A DNA stretch of 35,610 nt from the NCBI GenBank assembly GCA_007131635.1, contig SLQE01000294.1, positions 1-35,610 on the forward strand, written 5' to 3'. This document shows, piece after piece, positions 8,691-17,219 of this stretch. The notes under the pieces were generated by a model that was given only the letters and a program-made list of their open reading frames with translations, ran no database searches and was not told the origin of the DNA. Both the position numbers and the translations under genes were made by a program. Position 1 is the stretch's first letter. Each line of letters opens with the position of its first letter. The DNA is from Bacteroidota bacterium (GTDB lineage Bacteria; Bacteroidota; Ignavibacteria; T3Sed10-11).

Positions 8691-9248
8691 CTAGACTTCC
8701 ATTATTTCTCTTTCTTTCTGCTCAAGCAGGGAATCTATCTCAGCACTATACTTATCGGTCAACTTTTGAATTTCATCCTCACCTCGTTTCTTCTCATCTT
8801 CCGATATTTGTTTATCCTTTTCGATTTTCTTCAGCGAATCGTTCGCATCACGTCGAAGATTACGAATGGACACCTTTCCCTGTTCACCGTATTTTTTTGT
8901 CAGTTTAACGTATTCTTTCCGCCGCTCCTCATTCAGAGCGGGTATAGGGACACGAATGAGCGTACCGTCATTGGATGGATTTAAACCAAGATTGGCGTTC
9001 CGAATCGCACTCTCGATGACTTGAAGCATATTCTTCTCCCAGGGTTGGACGGTCAGGAGCGTCGGTTCGGGTGCTCCTATATTTGCAACTTGCTTCAACG
9101 GGGTAGGATTGCCATAGTAATCGACTTTAACGCCTTCGATAAGGCCCGGTGTCGCACGGCCTGTTCTGATGGTAATCAATTCGTGTTTCACGGCTTCCAC
9201 CGCCTTTACCATTTTTTGTTTAGCGTCTTTGATAATATCTTGGACCAT
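8691..9248 (-). CDS. frr: Ribosome recycling factor
   Basis: This 185-residue cytoplasmic protein works with EF-G to split the post-termination ribosome. It has the normal length and family motifs throughout: RTGRATPGLIEGVKVDYYG near the N-terminus, GAPEPTLLTVQPWEKN in the middle, and VPIPALNEERRKEYVK then RNLRRDAND in the helical C-terminal part. It starts at ATG after AGAGGTGAG and lies 34 bases downstream of pyrH, in the usual pyrH-frr order. Confidence 0.98.
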   Translation of the reverse strand: MVQDIIKDAKQKMVKAVEAVKHELITIRTGRATPGLIEGVKVDYYGNPTPLKQVANIGAPEPTLLTVQPWEKNMLQVIESAIRNANLGLNPSNDGTLIRVPIPALNEERRKEYVKLTKKYGEQGKVSIRNLRRDANDSLKKIEKDKQISEDEKKRGEDEIQKLTDKYSAEIDSLLEQKEREIMEV

Positions 9249-9282
9249 TGCTCACCTCTGTATTCTCTTCGATGTATGTGAA

Positions 9283-10005
9283 TTAAATAGTATGAGCTAC
9301 CCGGGTACCGAGTGTTTCTCCGAGCAGCAGTTTGGTAAGATTTCCGCGCTCGTTCATATTCATCACCACTATAGGCAAATTATTTTCCTGACAAAGTGTA
9401 ATTGCCGTCAGATCCATCACGCGCAGTCCTCGTTTCAGAACGTCGAGATACGTTAATGACGTAAACATATTCGCCTTTGGGTCTTTTTCCGGATCGGCAT
9501 CATAGACGCCATCGACCCGCGTGCCTTTGATGATGACATCGGCTTCGATTTCCACTGCCCGTAGTGCGGCTGCTGTATCGGTGGTAAAATACGGATTCCC
9601 TGTTCCAGCACCGAAAATAACAACCCGTCCTTTTTCAAGATGTCTTATGGCACGACGCCGTATGAAGGGTTCGGCGATCTCTTCCATTTTTATTGCACTT
9701 AATAATCTTGTGAACACTCCCCGGTTCTCCAGGGCATTTTGTAATGCGAGCGCATTTATAACCGTTGCCAGCATCCCCATTTGATCTCCCGTAACCTTAT
9801 CTATACCGTCAGGTGAGTTGGATACTCCCCGATAAATATTTCCGCCACCTATTACGATACCGATCTGTACACCGAGGCTGACCGCGTCCTCAATTTCCTG
9901 ACCGAATTGCGAGAGCACATCGACTGATATGCCGTAATCAAGACTTCCTTGAAGCGCTTCACCGCTCAGTTTCAACATAACACGTTTATATTTTGGCTTA
10001 TTCAT
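9283..10005 (-). CDS. pyrH: UMP kinase
   Basis: This 240-residue enzyme phosphorylates UMP to UDP, the entry point to UTP and CTP. It shows the amino-acid-kinase fold motifs of bacterial UMP kinases: KLSGEALQG at the start, [12 protein letters not shown] for phosphate binding, [13 protein letters not shown], and [17 protein letters not shown]. The length is typical. It lies between tsf and frr. A terminator hairpin stands between tsf and this gene, so pyrH-frr either depend on read-through or have their own weak promoter. No strong Shine-Dalgarno sequence precedes the ATG. Confidence 0.98.
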   Translation of the reverse strand: MNKPKYKRVMLKLSGEALQGSLDYGISVDVLSQFGQEIEDAVSLGVQIGIVIGGGNIYRGVSNSPDGIDKVTGDQMGMLATVINALALQNALENRGVFTRLLSAIKMEEIAEPFIRRRAIRHLEKGRVVIFGAGTGNPYFTTDTAAALRAVEIEADVIIKGTRVDGVYDADPEKDPKANMFTSLTYLDVLKRGLRVMDLTAITLCQENNLPIVVMNMNERGNLTKLLLGETLGTRVAHTI

Positions 10006-10031
10006 TCAAATAACGGTTATCATGTGGAGAT

Positions 10032-10063
10032 AAAAAGAAAGGTCTCACAGCGGGAGACCTTTC
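10032..10063 (-). terminator. Rho-independent terminator between tsf and pyrH
   Basis: A perfect ten-base-pair stem (GAAAGGTCTC / GAGACCTTTC, 10037-10063) with a seven-base loop is followed on the minus strand by TTTTTA. It lies 8 bases past the tsf stop and 31 bases before pyrH. It probably sets higher expression of rplM-rpsI-rpsB-tsf than of pyrH-frr. Confidence 0.75.
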
Positions 10064-10071
10064 CGGTTGAA

Positions 10072-10674
10072 CTAATTACTATTTTCACCCAGGTGGAACG
10101 TTTGAAAACGGTTTACCCTGATATTTTCACCAATTTTTGCCGTCGCTTCGTTCAAGAGGTCCTGGACAGTTTTCGTCGAATCTTTAATGAACGATTGTTC
10201 GAGCAGACAAAATTCCTGGTAGAACTTTTCAAGACGCCCCTGTGCAATTTTCTCGGCAATAGTATCGGGTTTACCTTCATTTTTTGCCTGAGTTTTATAT
10301 ATCTCGATTTCTTTTTCCAGCACAGAGCCATCGACGTCTTCCCGGCTCACATAACGGGGATTCATAGCGGCGACCTGCATCGCGATGTCTTTTGCCAAAC
10401 GTTTAAAGTCATCGGTCTTTGCAACGAAATCGGTTTCGCAGTTTAACTCTATTAAGGTACCAACCCGACCGCCTGTATGAATATATGCTTCGATAACTCC
10501 CTGATTTGCAAGTTTATCGGACCTTTTTTGAGCAATGGATGCTCCTTTCTTCCGCAGATAGTCTATTGCTTTATCAAAATCACCGTTTGATTCCTGCAAT
10601 GCTTTTTTACAATCCATCATACCGGCGCCGGTCTTTTCCCTTAACGCCTTTACAGCTTCCGCAGTTATTGCCAT
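10072..10674 (-). CDS. tsf: Elongation factor Ts, short form
   Basis: This 200-residue protein exchanges GDP for GTP on EF-Tu. It has the N-terminal UBA-like domain (VKALREKTGAGMMDCKKAL), then the core motif LIELNCETDFVAKTDDF. The E. coli protein is about 283 residues; this is the short form known from Thermus and others, with one core subdomain reduced, and not a truncation, since the C-terminal end (GENIRVNRFQTFHLGE) is intact. It follows rpsB by 34 bases, the usual order, and ends with TAG just before a terminator. Confidence 0.97.
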   Translation of the reverse strand: MAITAEAVKALREKTGAGMMDCKKALQESNGDFDKAIDYLRKKGASIAQKRSDKLANQGVIEAYIHTGGRVGTLIELNCETDFVAKTDDFKRLAKDIAMQVAAMNPRYVSREDVDGSVLEKEIEIYKTQAKNEGKPDTIAEKIAQGRLEKFYQEFCLLEQSFIKDSTKTVQDLLNEATAKIGENIRVNRFQTFHLGENSN

Positions 10675-10708
10675 AATCTCTTTTTACCTCTCTGTTAATG
10701 TAATAGAA

Positions 10709-11500
10709 TCAACCTTTGTCATCAGAACCGGAGTCCGGTTCATCGTCGAAGGAACCCTCTTTTTCTGCTACGGCTTCTTCGACTTCTTCGTCTGTCGGTA
10801 TTTGTTCCTGATCCTTTCGACGAATATTCCCTTCAATGACAGCGTCCGCAACTTTCGATACAATCAGTTGAATGCTTCTTGAAGCATCGTCGTTTGCAGG
10901 CATAATAAAATCTACCAGGTCCGGGTCGCAGTTAGTATCGACGATAGCGAATACCGGGATATTTAATTTATTGGCTTCGCTCACCGCAAGGTGATCTTTT
11001 TTAATGTCAACTATAAAGACCGCACCGGGCAGACGCGACATTTCGACGACACCGCCGAGCACCCGTTGCAACTTTTCTTTCTCGCGCATCAGCATCAGCC
11101 GTTCTTTTTTCGGCAGATTATCGAAGGTACCGTCGGTTTCCATTTTTTCGATGTTCGTATACCTTCTGACGCTCTTCCGTATTGTGCTGAAGTTCGTAAG
11201 CATTCCACCGAGCCAGCGTTCGGTTACATAATATGCGCCGCATCGTTTGGATTCGCTCTCGATTATTTCTTTTGCTTGTTTTTTTGTACCGACGAAAAGA
11301 ATGCCTTTCCCTTCAGCCGCAACATTTGATACCGCATTGCAGGCATCCTCAACGTATACCTGAGTTTTTTTCAGGTCGATTATATGGATACCGTTCTTTT
11401 CCATAAATATGAACGGTTTCATTTTCGGGTTCCATCGGCGTGTGATATGACCGAAGTGTGATCCCGCAGCAAGTAACTCGGTGAGTTCTACTCGCGACAT
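10709..11500 (-). CDS. rpsB: 30S ribosomal protein S2
   Basis: This 263-residue protein shows S2 motifs in order: [53 protein letters not shown] and [15 protein letters not shown]. The last 30 or so residues form a very acidic tail ([13 protein letters not shown] then [12 protein letters not shown]), longer than in E. coli and probably disordered. It starts at ATG after AAAGGA. The 111-base gap to rpsI holds a hairpin-rich segment that may be an autoregulatory leader. Confidence 0.98.
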   Translation of the reverse strand: MSRVELTELLAAGSHFGHITRRWNPKMKPFIFMEKNGIHIIDLKKTQVYVEDACNAVSNVAAEGKGILFVGTKKQAKEIIESESKRCGAYYVTERWLGGMLTNFSTIRKSVRRYTNIEKMETDGTFDNLPKKERLMLMREKEKLQRVLGGVVEMSRLPGAVFIVDIKKDHLAVSEANKLNIPVFAIVDTNCDPDLVDFIMPANDDASRSIQLIVSKVADAVIEGNIRRKDQEQIPTDEEVEEAVAEKEGSFDDEPDSGSDDKG

Positions 11501-11536
11501 AGTTTTATCCTTTTGATATTTAAGTTATTATTCCTC

Positions 11537-11597
11537 TACTTTCGTCATCCTTACCGGGAATCCTTCGACAGGACACTCCCCGGACAGTCGGAAAGTA
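11537..11597 (-). ncRNA. Structured leader upstream of rpsB, possible S2-binding control element
   Basis: In the rpsI-rpsB gap the minus-strand RNA can form an outer stem (TACTTTC at 11591-11597 with GAAAGTA at 11537-11543, seven pairs) enclosing a hairpin at 11554-11583. That hairpin has a seven-pair base (CCGGGGA / TTCCCGG, one G-U), a three-base bulge GTG, a four-pair top (TCCT / AGGA) and a five-base loop. Several bacterial groups have S2 leaders controlling rpsB, but I do not recognise this shape. There is no T run in the right place, so it is unlikely to be a terminator. Confidence 0.45.
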
Positions 11598-11611
11598 TGT
11601 GTTTTTTTTTA

Positions 11612-12001
11612 TTAACGTTTGGAGAACTGGAAGCGTTTTCTTGCTTTCGGTTGTCCGTATTTTTTTCGCTCTACCATTCTCGGATCCCTCGTGAACATTC
11701 TTGCTTTTTTCAGCGGATCGTGATAGGTTTCATCGAGACGCAAGAGTGCGCGTGCAATGCCGAGACGGATAGCGCCTGCCTGACCTGACCTGCCGCCGCC
11801 GCGGACATTTGCGACAACGTCGTACTTATCAAGTGCTTCGACTATCTCAAGCGGTCTTAATACGTCCCTTCGCTGGTTTTCGATAGGGAAGTACTGTTCA
11901 AATGTTTTTTTATTTACGGTGACATTCCCCGAACCGGGAATTAAACGGACGCGCGCTACCGACGTCTTTCTGCGCCCGATAAAAATTTGAGGTCTTTGCA
12001 T
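11612..12001 (-). CDS. rpsI: 30S ribosomal protein S9
   Basis: This 129-residue protein has the S9 signature: [17 protein letters not shown] at the start, [22 protein letters not shown] in the middle, and the basic end [11 protein letters not shown], whose last Arg reaches the P-site tRNA in known structures. It lies ten bases after the rplM stop, with AAGGAAG as ribosome site, in the standard L13-S9 pair. Confidence 0.98.
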   Translation of the reverse strand: MQRPQIFIGRRKTSVARVRLIPGSGNVTVNKKTFEQYFPIENQRRDVLRPLEIVEALDKYDVVANVRGGGRSGQAGAIRLGIARALLRLDETYHDPLKKARMFTRDPRMVERKKYGQPKARKRFQFSKR

Positions 12002-12011
12002 TCAAGCTTCC

Positions 12012-12458
12012 TTATTTTTTTATCTCAAGATTAATTGGTTGCTGAGCTTTGTGCGGATGCTCGGGACCGCGATACACTTTCAGTTTCTTCCTGAGACGTC
12101 GTCCAAGCCGGTTATGGGGCAACATACCTCCTACCGCGTGATGGATAACATACTCCGGCCGTTTATTCATCATTTCTTTAAATGATGTTTCGGTATCCCC
12201 TCCCGGATATCCCGAATATCTGAAATACGTTTTCAGCTCAGGTCTCTTACCGGTTAGTCGTACCTTTTCTGCATTGATGACAATAACGTAGTCCCCGACA
12301 TCCGTATTAGGTGTAAAAACCGGTTTATGCTTCCCTCGTAAAACACGGGCGATTTCGGTCGCTATCCGACCGAGCACCTTTCCTTCGGCATCAACAACAT
12401 ACCATTTTTTGTCTGCTTCGGTGTCTTTAATAAATTTTGTAATTTTTCCGCTATCCAC
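12012..12458 (-). CDS. rplM: 50S ribosomal protein L13
   Basis: This 148-residue protein matches L13: [65 protein letters not shown] and [11 protein letters not shown]. The start is GTG at 12458, with GGAGG nine bases before it. It is first in a transcript that continues through rpsI, rpsB and tsf and follows a strong predicted promoter. Confidence 0.98.
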   Translation of the reverse strand: MDSGKITKFIKDTEADKKWYVVDAEGKVLGRIATEIARVLRGKHKPVFTPNTDVGDYVIVINAEKVRLTGKRPELKTYFRYSGYPGGDTETSFKEMMNKRPEYVIHHAVGGMLPHNRLGRRLRKKLKVYRGPEHPHKAQQPINLEIKK

Positions 12459-12515
12459 TGAGTTTTTTCCTCCGGCGGGTTGTAATTTTGGTTTCTAAAA
12501 ATTATTCAAGCAATA

Positions 12516-12544
12516 AATTTACTGATTATTTGATAAAAAGTCAA
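12516..12544 (-). promoter_or_regulatory. Predicted sigma70 promoter of rplM-rpsI-rpsB-tsf
   Basis: On the minus strand TTGACT (12539-12544) and TAAATT (12516-12521) are exactly 17 bases apart, with AT-rich flanks. The predicted start near 12509 leaves a leader of about 50 bases. It separates the ribosomal genes from the dehydrogenase genes upstream. Confidence 0.6.
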
Positions 12545-12628
12545 ATATTCAGATTTTTTGCAGTTCTGTTTTTGACTCCGGAGATTCCTTCTCATATCAT
12601 ATAAATCGAACTGTCGCTAAGAAATTCT

Positions 12629-13900
12629 TTACAGCAAAGTCACGATCGGATTTTCGAGCATACGTTTAAAATCACGGAGGAATTCCGCACCGACTGCCCC
12701 ATCGACGACCCTGTGGTCGCAGGACATTGTAACGCGCATAGTTTTACCGACTACCACGATACCGTTCCTGACAACCGGTTTTTCCACGATCGCGCCGGTA
12801 GCGAGTATGGCACCCTCTGGCGGATTAATAATAGCCGAAAATTCTTCTATATCAAACATGCCAAGATTACTTATAGTAATACTGCCGCCTTCGTATTCTT
12901 CCGGCTTTAGTTTTTTATTTCTCGCTCGTTCCGCGTAGTCTTTTGCTTCTTTTGATATCTGAATAATTCCCTTTCTGTCGCAACTGCGGATCACCGGCGT
13001 GATTAGTCCGTCTTCGAGTGCAACGGCCAGTCCGATATGTATCTGTCCTCGCCGTTTAATACTGTCTCCTGCCCAGTATGAATTAACTTTCGGATGTTTG
13101 AGCAAGGCATGTGCGGTCAGCTTGATCATTATGTCAGTAAAGCTGACTTTCGCTTCCTTCTGCATTTCGTTCACGCGACTACGCATTTCGACGATGTTTG
13201 TCATATCGACTTCGACGGTCAGATAGAAATGCGGGACGGACGTTTTGCTTTCAACCATCCTGCGGGCAATAGCTTTACGCATACCGGTAAGCTCGATGGT
13301 TTCAGCGACCGGCTCATCAATCGCGTATGATGGTGCCTCTTCTTTCCCGACACCCTTCTCGAGAGCTGCCTCAATATCTCTTTTTATAATTCTGCCTTCC
13401 GGTCCGGTTCCGCTGAGAGCTTTCAGATCGACTCCATGATCATCCGCCATTTTGCGGGCAAGCGGTGAGGCTTTGACTCTGCCGTCCCTGCCCGGAGCCG
13501 GTTTTTCTTCAGACTCTTTTATCTCCGGTGTATCCTGTTTTCTCTCGGTAGTATCTGCTTTTTCTTTATCTTCTTTTTGTTCTTTTTCTTCTTTTTCCGG
13601 TTTATCAGGTTTTTTATCTTTCTTACTGTCGTCCTCCCCGGAAAGATCGTCGACTTTCTCACCTTCTTCACCTATGACAGCTATCACCGCACCGACTGCA
13701 GCTCCCTTCCCTTCCGGCACAACAATTTTCAACAATGTACCGCTATCAAAGGCTTCAAGTTCCATGTCAGCTTTATCGCTTTCAACTTCAGCGATCACCT
13801 CACCCTGTTCTACCTGTTCTCCTTCTTTTTTCAGCCACTTCAGGATCTTTCCCTCTTCCATTGTGTCGCTGAGTTTCGGCATTTGTACTTTTATTGCCAT
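12629..13900 (-). CDS. pdhC: Pyruvate dehydrogenase E2, dihydrolipoamide acetyltransferase
   Basis: This 423-residue core subunit transfers the acetyl group from lipoyl to CoA. It has one lipoyl domain (1-76) with the modified lysine at K43 in ESDKADME. A subunit-binding domain follows at about 140-178 (VKASPLARKMADDHGVDL to GRIIKRDIEAAL). The catalytic domain occupies the C-terminal half, with H396 and D400 in CDHRVVDG. The linker from about 80 to 135 is a run of Lys, Glu and Asp rather than the usual Ala-Pro hinge. It lies eight bases behind the E1 beta gene, with GAGGT before its ATG. Pyruvate as substrate is inferred from the E1 type. Confidence 0.93.
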   Translation of the reverse strand: MAIKVQMPKLSDTMEEGKILKWLKKEGEQVEQGEVIAEVESDKADMELEAFDSGTLLKIVVPEGKGAAVGAVIAVIGEEGEKVDDLSGEDDSKKDKKPDKPEKEEKEQKEDKEKADTTERKQDTPEIKESEEKPAPGRDGRVKASPLARKMADDHGVDLKALSGTGPEGRIIKRDIEAALEKGVGKEEAPSYAIDEPVAETIELTGMRKAIARRMVESKTSVPHFYLTVEVDMTNIVEMRSRVNEMQKEAKVSFTDIMIKLTAHALLKHPKVNSYWAGDSIKRRGQIHIGLAVALEDGLITPVIRSCDRKGIIQISKEAKDYAERARNKKLKPEEYEGGSITISNLGMFDIEEFSAIINPPEGAILATGAIVEKPVVRNGIVVVGKTMRVTMSCDHRVVDGAVGAEFLRDFKRMLENPIVTLL

Positions 13901-13908
13901 TCGTTACC

Positions 13909-14892
13909 TCATTCTTCTATATAGAGTACTTTTTTAATTGCTTTTTTAACACGCTCGACGTTCGGGAGCGATGCTTTTTCTAAATTTGCGGCATACGGCA
14001 TTGGTACATCCGCCTGGTTGACCCGTTCTATCGGTGCATCAAGATAATCGAATGCTTTTTGATGAACCCGTGTTATTATTTCGGAGCTGACGCTTGCAAA
14101 AGGCCACCCCTCTTCAACGACTACGAGTCTGTTTGTCTTCTTTACCGATTCGATTATTTTTGAATCGTCGAGCGGCCGGATCGTTCTGGGATCAATGATC
14201 TCCACATCTATGTCTTCTTCCTTTAATTCATCTGCGGCCTTTTGAACGATATAATACATTTTCGACCAGGTAACCACAGTGACGTCTTTTCCTTCCCGTT
14301 TGACATCGCTCACGCCGATGGGGATGGTATATTCCTCTTCAGGCACTTCACCTTTCTGTCCGTACATTACTTCGCTCTCGAGAAAGATCACCGGGTTATC
14401 GTCCCGGATTGCCGATTTCAGCAAACCTTTTGCATCGGCGGGTGTAGAGGGTGCAATGACATATAAACCCGGAACATGTGAATAAAAAGATTCAAATGAC
14501 TGCGAGTGGGTAGCGGCAAGTCCGTGTGCTGCACCGTTCGGACCGCGGATAACCATCGGTACCTTGAACTGTCCGCCTGACATATATCGCATCTTCGCGG
14601 CATTATTAAATATCTGATCCATTGCGAGAATCGAGAAATTAAATGTCATCATTTCAACAATCGGTCGTAATCCAACCATTGCAGCACCGATACCGATTCC
14701 GGTAAAACTGGCTTCTACGATCGGTGTATCGATAACCCGTTTCTCGCCGAATCGCTGCAGTAAACCTGCCGTAACTTTATATGCTCCCTGGTAGACACCA
14801 ACCTCCTCACCCATTATAAAAACATTTTCGTCGCGTTCCATCTCTTCAGCCATCGCCTGATTTAAGGCTTCACGCCATGTAATAATTGCCAT
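13909..14892 (-). CDS. pdhB: Pyruvate dehydrogenase E1 component, beta subunit
   Basis: This 327-residue subunit shows the transketolase-like pyrimidine-binding domain (EALNQAMAEEMERDENVFIMGEEV, RVIDTPIVEASFTGIGIGAAM, PIVEMMTFNFSILAMDQI) and the C-terminal transketolase domain (DVEIIDPRTIRPLDDSKI, VVVEEGWPFASV). Glu in GEEVG and in IVEASF would help activate thiamine diphosphate. The motif MTFNF is typical of pyruvate-specific E1 beta and differs from the branched-chain copies upstream. AAGGAG lies eight bases before ATG. Confidence 0.94.
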   Translation of the reverse strand: MAIITWREALNQAMAEEMERDENVFIMGEEVGVYQGAYKVTAGLLQRFGEKRVIDTPIVEASFTGIGIGAAMVGLRPIVEMMTFNFSILAMDQIFNNAAKMRYMSGGQFKVPMVIRGPNGAAHGLAATHSQSFESFYSHVPGLYVIAPSTPADAKGLLKSAIRDDNPVIFLESEVMYGQKGEVPEEEYTIPIGVSDVKREGKDVTVVTWSKMYYIVQKAADELKEEDIDVEIIDPRTIRPLDDSKIIESVKKTNRLVVVEEGWPFASVSSEIITRVHQKAFDYLDAPIERVNQADVPMPYAANLEKASLPNVERVKKAIKKVLYIEE

Positions 14893-14929
14893 TCTTTTGT
14901 TGTCTCCTTACTAAACTATCGGTTCAATA

Positions 14930-16003
14930 TTATTCTACAATAACGTCTGTATATAAATCTTCGAGCGGCGGCTCTTCGCTCTTCTCGGCAAACTCGATGG
15001 ACTCGTTGACAATCTTTTTGATCTCATCGTCCATTTCTTTCATTTGCTCTTCGCTGAAGATATTTTCTTTTTTGAGAAGTTCACCGAAGTTGATGATTGG
15101 ATCCTTCGCTTTCATCTCTTCAACCTCTTCTTTGGTCCGGTAATGACCGTGAATCGGATCGGACATCGAGTGACCGCGGAATCGATACGTTCGTGCTTCA
15201 AGAAATGTCGGGATATGTTCATAACGCGCCCGGTCAACCGCTTCTTTTGTTTTTCTGTACATATCGAGAACATCCATGCCGTCAACAACATCGCGGGGCA
15301 TATTGTATGCCGACGCCCGTTCATATATATCCCACACGGCAAACGCACGTTCAAATGCGGTTCCCATACCGTACCGGTTGTTTTCACAGATGTACACTAC
15401 CGGAAGTTTCCAGAGTGCAGCCATATTCAGAGTTTCATGAAAGACACCCTGATTCGCGGCCGCTTCACCAAAGAAACAAACGGTCACATCCTGCTCGGCT
15501 TTATATTTCGAACCGAATGCAAATCCGGCGGCAAGCGGAATATGACCGCCCACGATTGCGTGGCCGCCCATCATCCGTTTTTCGGCATCGAAGAGGTGCA
15601 TCGAACCTCCTTTACCACGCGAGCAGCCCGTGACTTTACCAAACAACTCGGCCATCACTTCGTTCGCGGTGATCCCTTTCACCAGTGCATGACCGTGATC
15701 GCGGTATGCGGTAAGCATATAATCCGTTTCATGCATCGCGGCATTCGCACCGACGGCAACCGCTTCCTGGCCGTTATAAAGATGGCAGAATCCCATGATC
15801 TTTTCCATTCCGTACATTTGCGCGGCTTTTTCTTCAAAGCGCCTGATAAGAAGCATCTGGCGGTATATCTGAATTAACTTTTCTTCCGACAAGTCAAGCC
15901 CTTCTAACGGTGCCTTCTGATTGGTGAGCGTCTTCTTGATTGCTTTATCAAATGTTTTATTTGCTTTACTCTGTTTCTTTTTTGGTGCAGCAGATTTTGC
16001 CAT
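14930..16003 (-). CDS. pdhA: Pyruvate dehydrogenase E1 component, alpha subunit
   Basis: This 357-residue subunit decarboxylates pyruvate on thiamine diphosphate with the beta subunit. It matches the PDH type: YNGQEAVAVG, TAYRDHGHALVKG, SRGKGGSMHLFD, GGHAIVGGHIPLAAGFA and ALWKLPVVYICENNRYGMGT. The cofactor motif runs from G179 to N208-N209; its start reads GEA instead of the textbook GDG, which keeps an acidic metal ligand. A Lys-rich, probably disordered extension of about 35 residues precedes the conserved region (start MAKSAAPKKKQS), with AGGAG before the ATG. lipA lies 47 bases upstream. Confidence 0.95.
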   Translation of the reverse strand: MAKSAAPKKKQSKANKTFDKAIKKTLTNQKAPLEGLDLSEEKLIQIYRQMLLIRRFEEKAAQMYGMEKIMGFCHLYNGQEAVAVGANAAMHETDYMLTAYRDHGHALVKGITANEVMAELFGKVTGCSRGKGGSMHLFDAEKRMMGGHAIVGGHIPLAAGFAFGSKYKAEQDVTVCFFGEAAANQGVFHETLNMAALWKLPVVYICENNRYGMGTAFERAFAVWDIYERASAYNMPRDVVDGMDVLDMYRKTKEAVDRARYEHIPTFLEARTYRFRGHSMSDPIHGHYRTKEEVEEMKAKDPIINFGELLKKENIFSEEQMKEMDDEIKKIVNESIEFAEKSEEPPLEDLYTDVIVE

Positions 16004-16050
16004 TCGGTTCTCCTGTCTATAAGTAATTGTCTTTCTATAAAAAAATATTA

Positions 16051-16932
16051 TTAAACGTGTTTCTCCGCATGATAGGAACTGCGTACTAGCGGACCTGATT
16101 CTACATGTCTGAAACCCATCGTGTGTCCCTCCTGACGGTACATCGCGAACTCGTCGGGATGAACGAATCTCTCGATGGGGAGATGATTTTTCGTCGGCTG
16201 AAGATACTGCCCGATAGTCAGGATGTCACATTCGACTTCCCGGAGATCATGCATAACCTGCAACACTTCATCCGGCTCCTCACCGATGCCAACCATCATC
16301 CCGCTCTTTGTTAAAAAACCGCGCTTCTTTGCACGATGCAACAATTCAAGCGACTGCGGGTATTTTGCCTGGGGTCGGACAATACGGTAAATACGAGGAA
16401 CAGTTTCTACATTATGATTAAGTACATCGGGTCTCGCATCGAGGACAATATTCAATGCATTTTCCGATCCTTTAAAATCGGGTATCAGCACTTCGATCTT
16501 GCAGTCGGGGATATCTTTCCGTATTAATCTGATACATTCGGCGAATATCGGTGCGCCGCCGTCCTTCCGTTCATCACGGTTCACCGATGTGATAACCGTA
16601 TGCCGTAGACCCATTTTCTTTACAGCATCCGCTACACGCCGCGGTTCATCCCAATCAAGCGCTCCGGGTCGTCCGGTTTTCACCGCGCAGAACCCGCAAC
16701 TTCGCGTACACGTATCGCCGAGAATCATAAATGTGGCCGTACCCGCACTCCAGCACTCTCCCATATTCGGACAACGGGCCTCCTCACACACCGTATGCAG
16801 GCGCTGCTGTCCGATGAGGTCTTTTATTGTCTTATATTGTTCCCCGCCCGGTACACGGACTTTGAGCCATTCCGGCCGCCGCCGCTTGGGTTCGGTTTCG
16901 TGGAGGGGAGATTCCTGTATTATGTAAGCCAT
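16051..16932 (-). CDS. lipA: Lipoyl synthase (radical SAM)
   Basis: This 293-residue enzyme inserts two sulfurs into protein-bound octanoate to make lipoate. Both 4Fe-4S clusters are visible: the auxiliary cluster C49, C54 and C60 ([12 protein letters not shown]) and the radical-SAM cluster C75, C79 and C82 (CTRSCGFC). The C-terminal RSSYHA supplies the serine ligand of the auxiliary cluster. It acts on the E2 and GcvH proteins encoded nearby after LipB has loaded octanoate. It lies between the repeat-filled spacer and pdhA, so it probably heads a lipA-pdhABC unit. Confidence 0.98.
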   Translation of the reverse strand: MAYIIQESPLHETEPKRRRPEWLKVRVPGGEQYKTIKDLIGQQRLHTVCEEARCPNMGECWSAGTATFMILGDTCTRSCGFCAVKTGRPGALDWDEPRRVADAVKKMGLRHTVITSVNRDERKDGGAPIFAECIRLIRKDIPDCKIEVLIPDFKGSENALNIVLDARPDVLNHNVETVPRIYRIVRPQAKYPQSLELLHRAKKRGFLTKSGMMVGIGEEPDEVLQVMHDLREVECDILTIGQYLQPTKNHLPIERFVHPDEFAMYRQEGHTMGFRHVESGPLVRSSYHAEKHV

Positions 16933-16995
16933 ATTGTATCTTTCTCTGCTAACTCAAATCTGTTTAATTGTTGTTAATGGTATAATGGATTAGGA

Positions 16996-17217
16996 ATCGG
17001 TTATCGGTTATTGGTTATTTGTTAATGGTCGGTTATTCAACCATTAACAAGTAACCGATTACTACTCATTGGTAAAACGTTCTCTAAAAGCCAATTGGTG
17101 CGAACCATTAACCATTAACTAATAACCAATAACTGCTTAATAACCGATAACTACTTCGTTCTCTGCAAGCAAATGGCTGCGAACCATTAATTAACCATGA
17201 ATAAATAACCGATAACT
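16996..17217. repeat. Intergenic repeat cluster with inverted and tandem units
   Basis: The 287-base gap between the branched-chain E2 gene and lipA is built of short related words. ATCGGTT or its complement occurs five times. A 23-base inverted repeat with one mismatch pairs 17007-17029 (starts GTTATTGGTTATTTG) with 17111-17133 (starts ACCATTAACTAATAA). A second inverted pair, CGGTTA / TAACCG, lies inside it (17030-17035 with 17052-17057). A longer unit starting CGTTCTCT and containing GCGAACCATTAA occurs twice, at 17078-17152 and 17157-17217; the second copy lacks about 14 bases. The last copy ends two bases from the E2 stop codon. It looks like a non-coding repeat family or a decayed miniature element; there is no transposase. 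Confidence 0.8.
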
Positions 17218-17219
17218 GT

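Noticed and set aside
12580-12600. GC-rich palindrome (CTCCGGAG) after pdhC as a terminator
   Set aside because: The arms leave no loop and there is no T run, so a hairpin terminator is unlikely.
13452-13937. Ser/Phe-rich plus-strand frame opposite the start of pdhC
   Set aside because: It is the complement of the Lys/Glu-rich linker, which yields Phe/Ser/Leu codons; no family match.
15044-15877. 277-residue plus-strand open frame opposite pdhA
   Set aside because: It is antisense to a clear E1 alpha gene, Arg/His/Phe/Cys-rich and without domain motifs.
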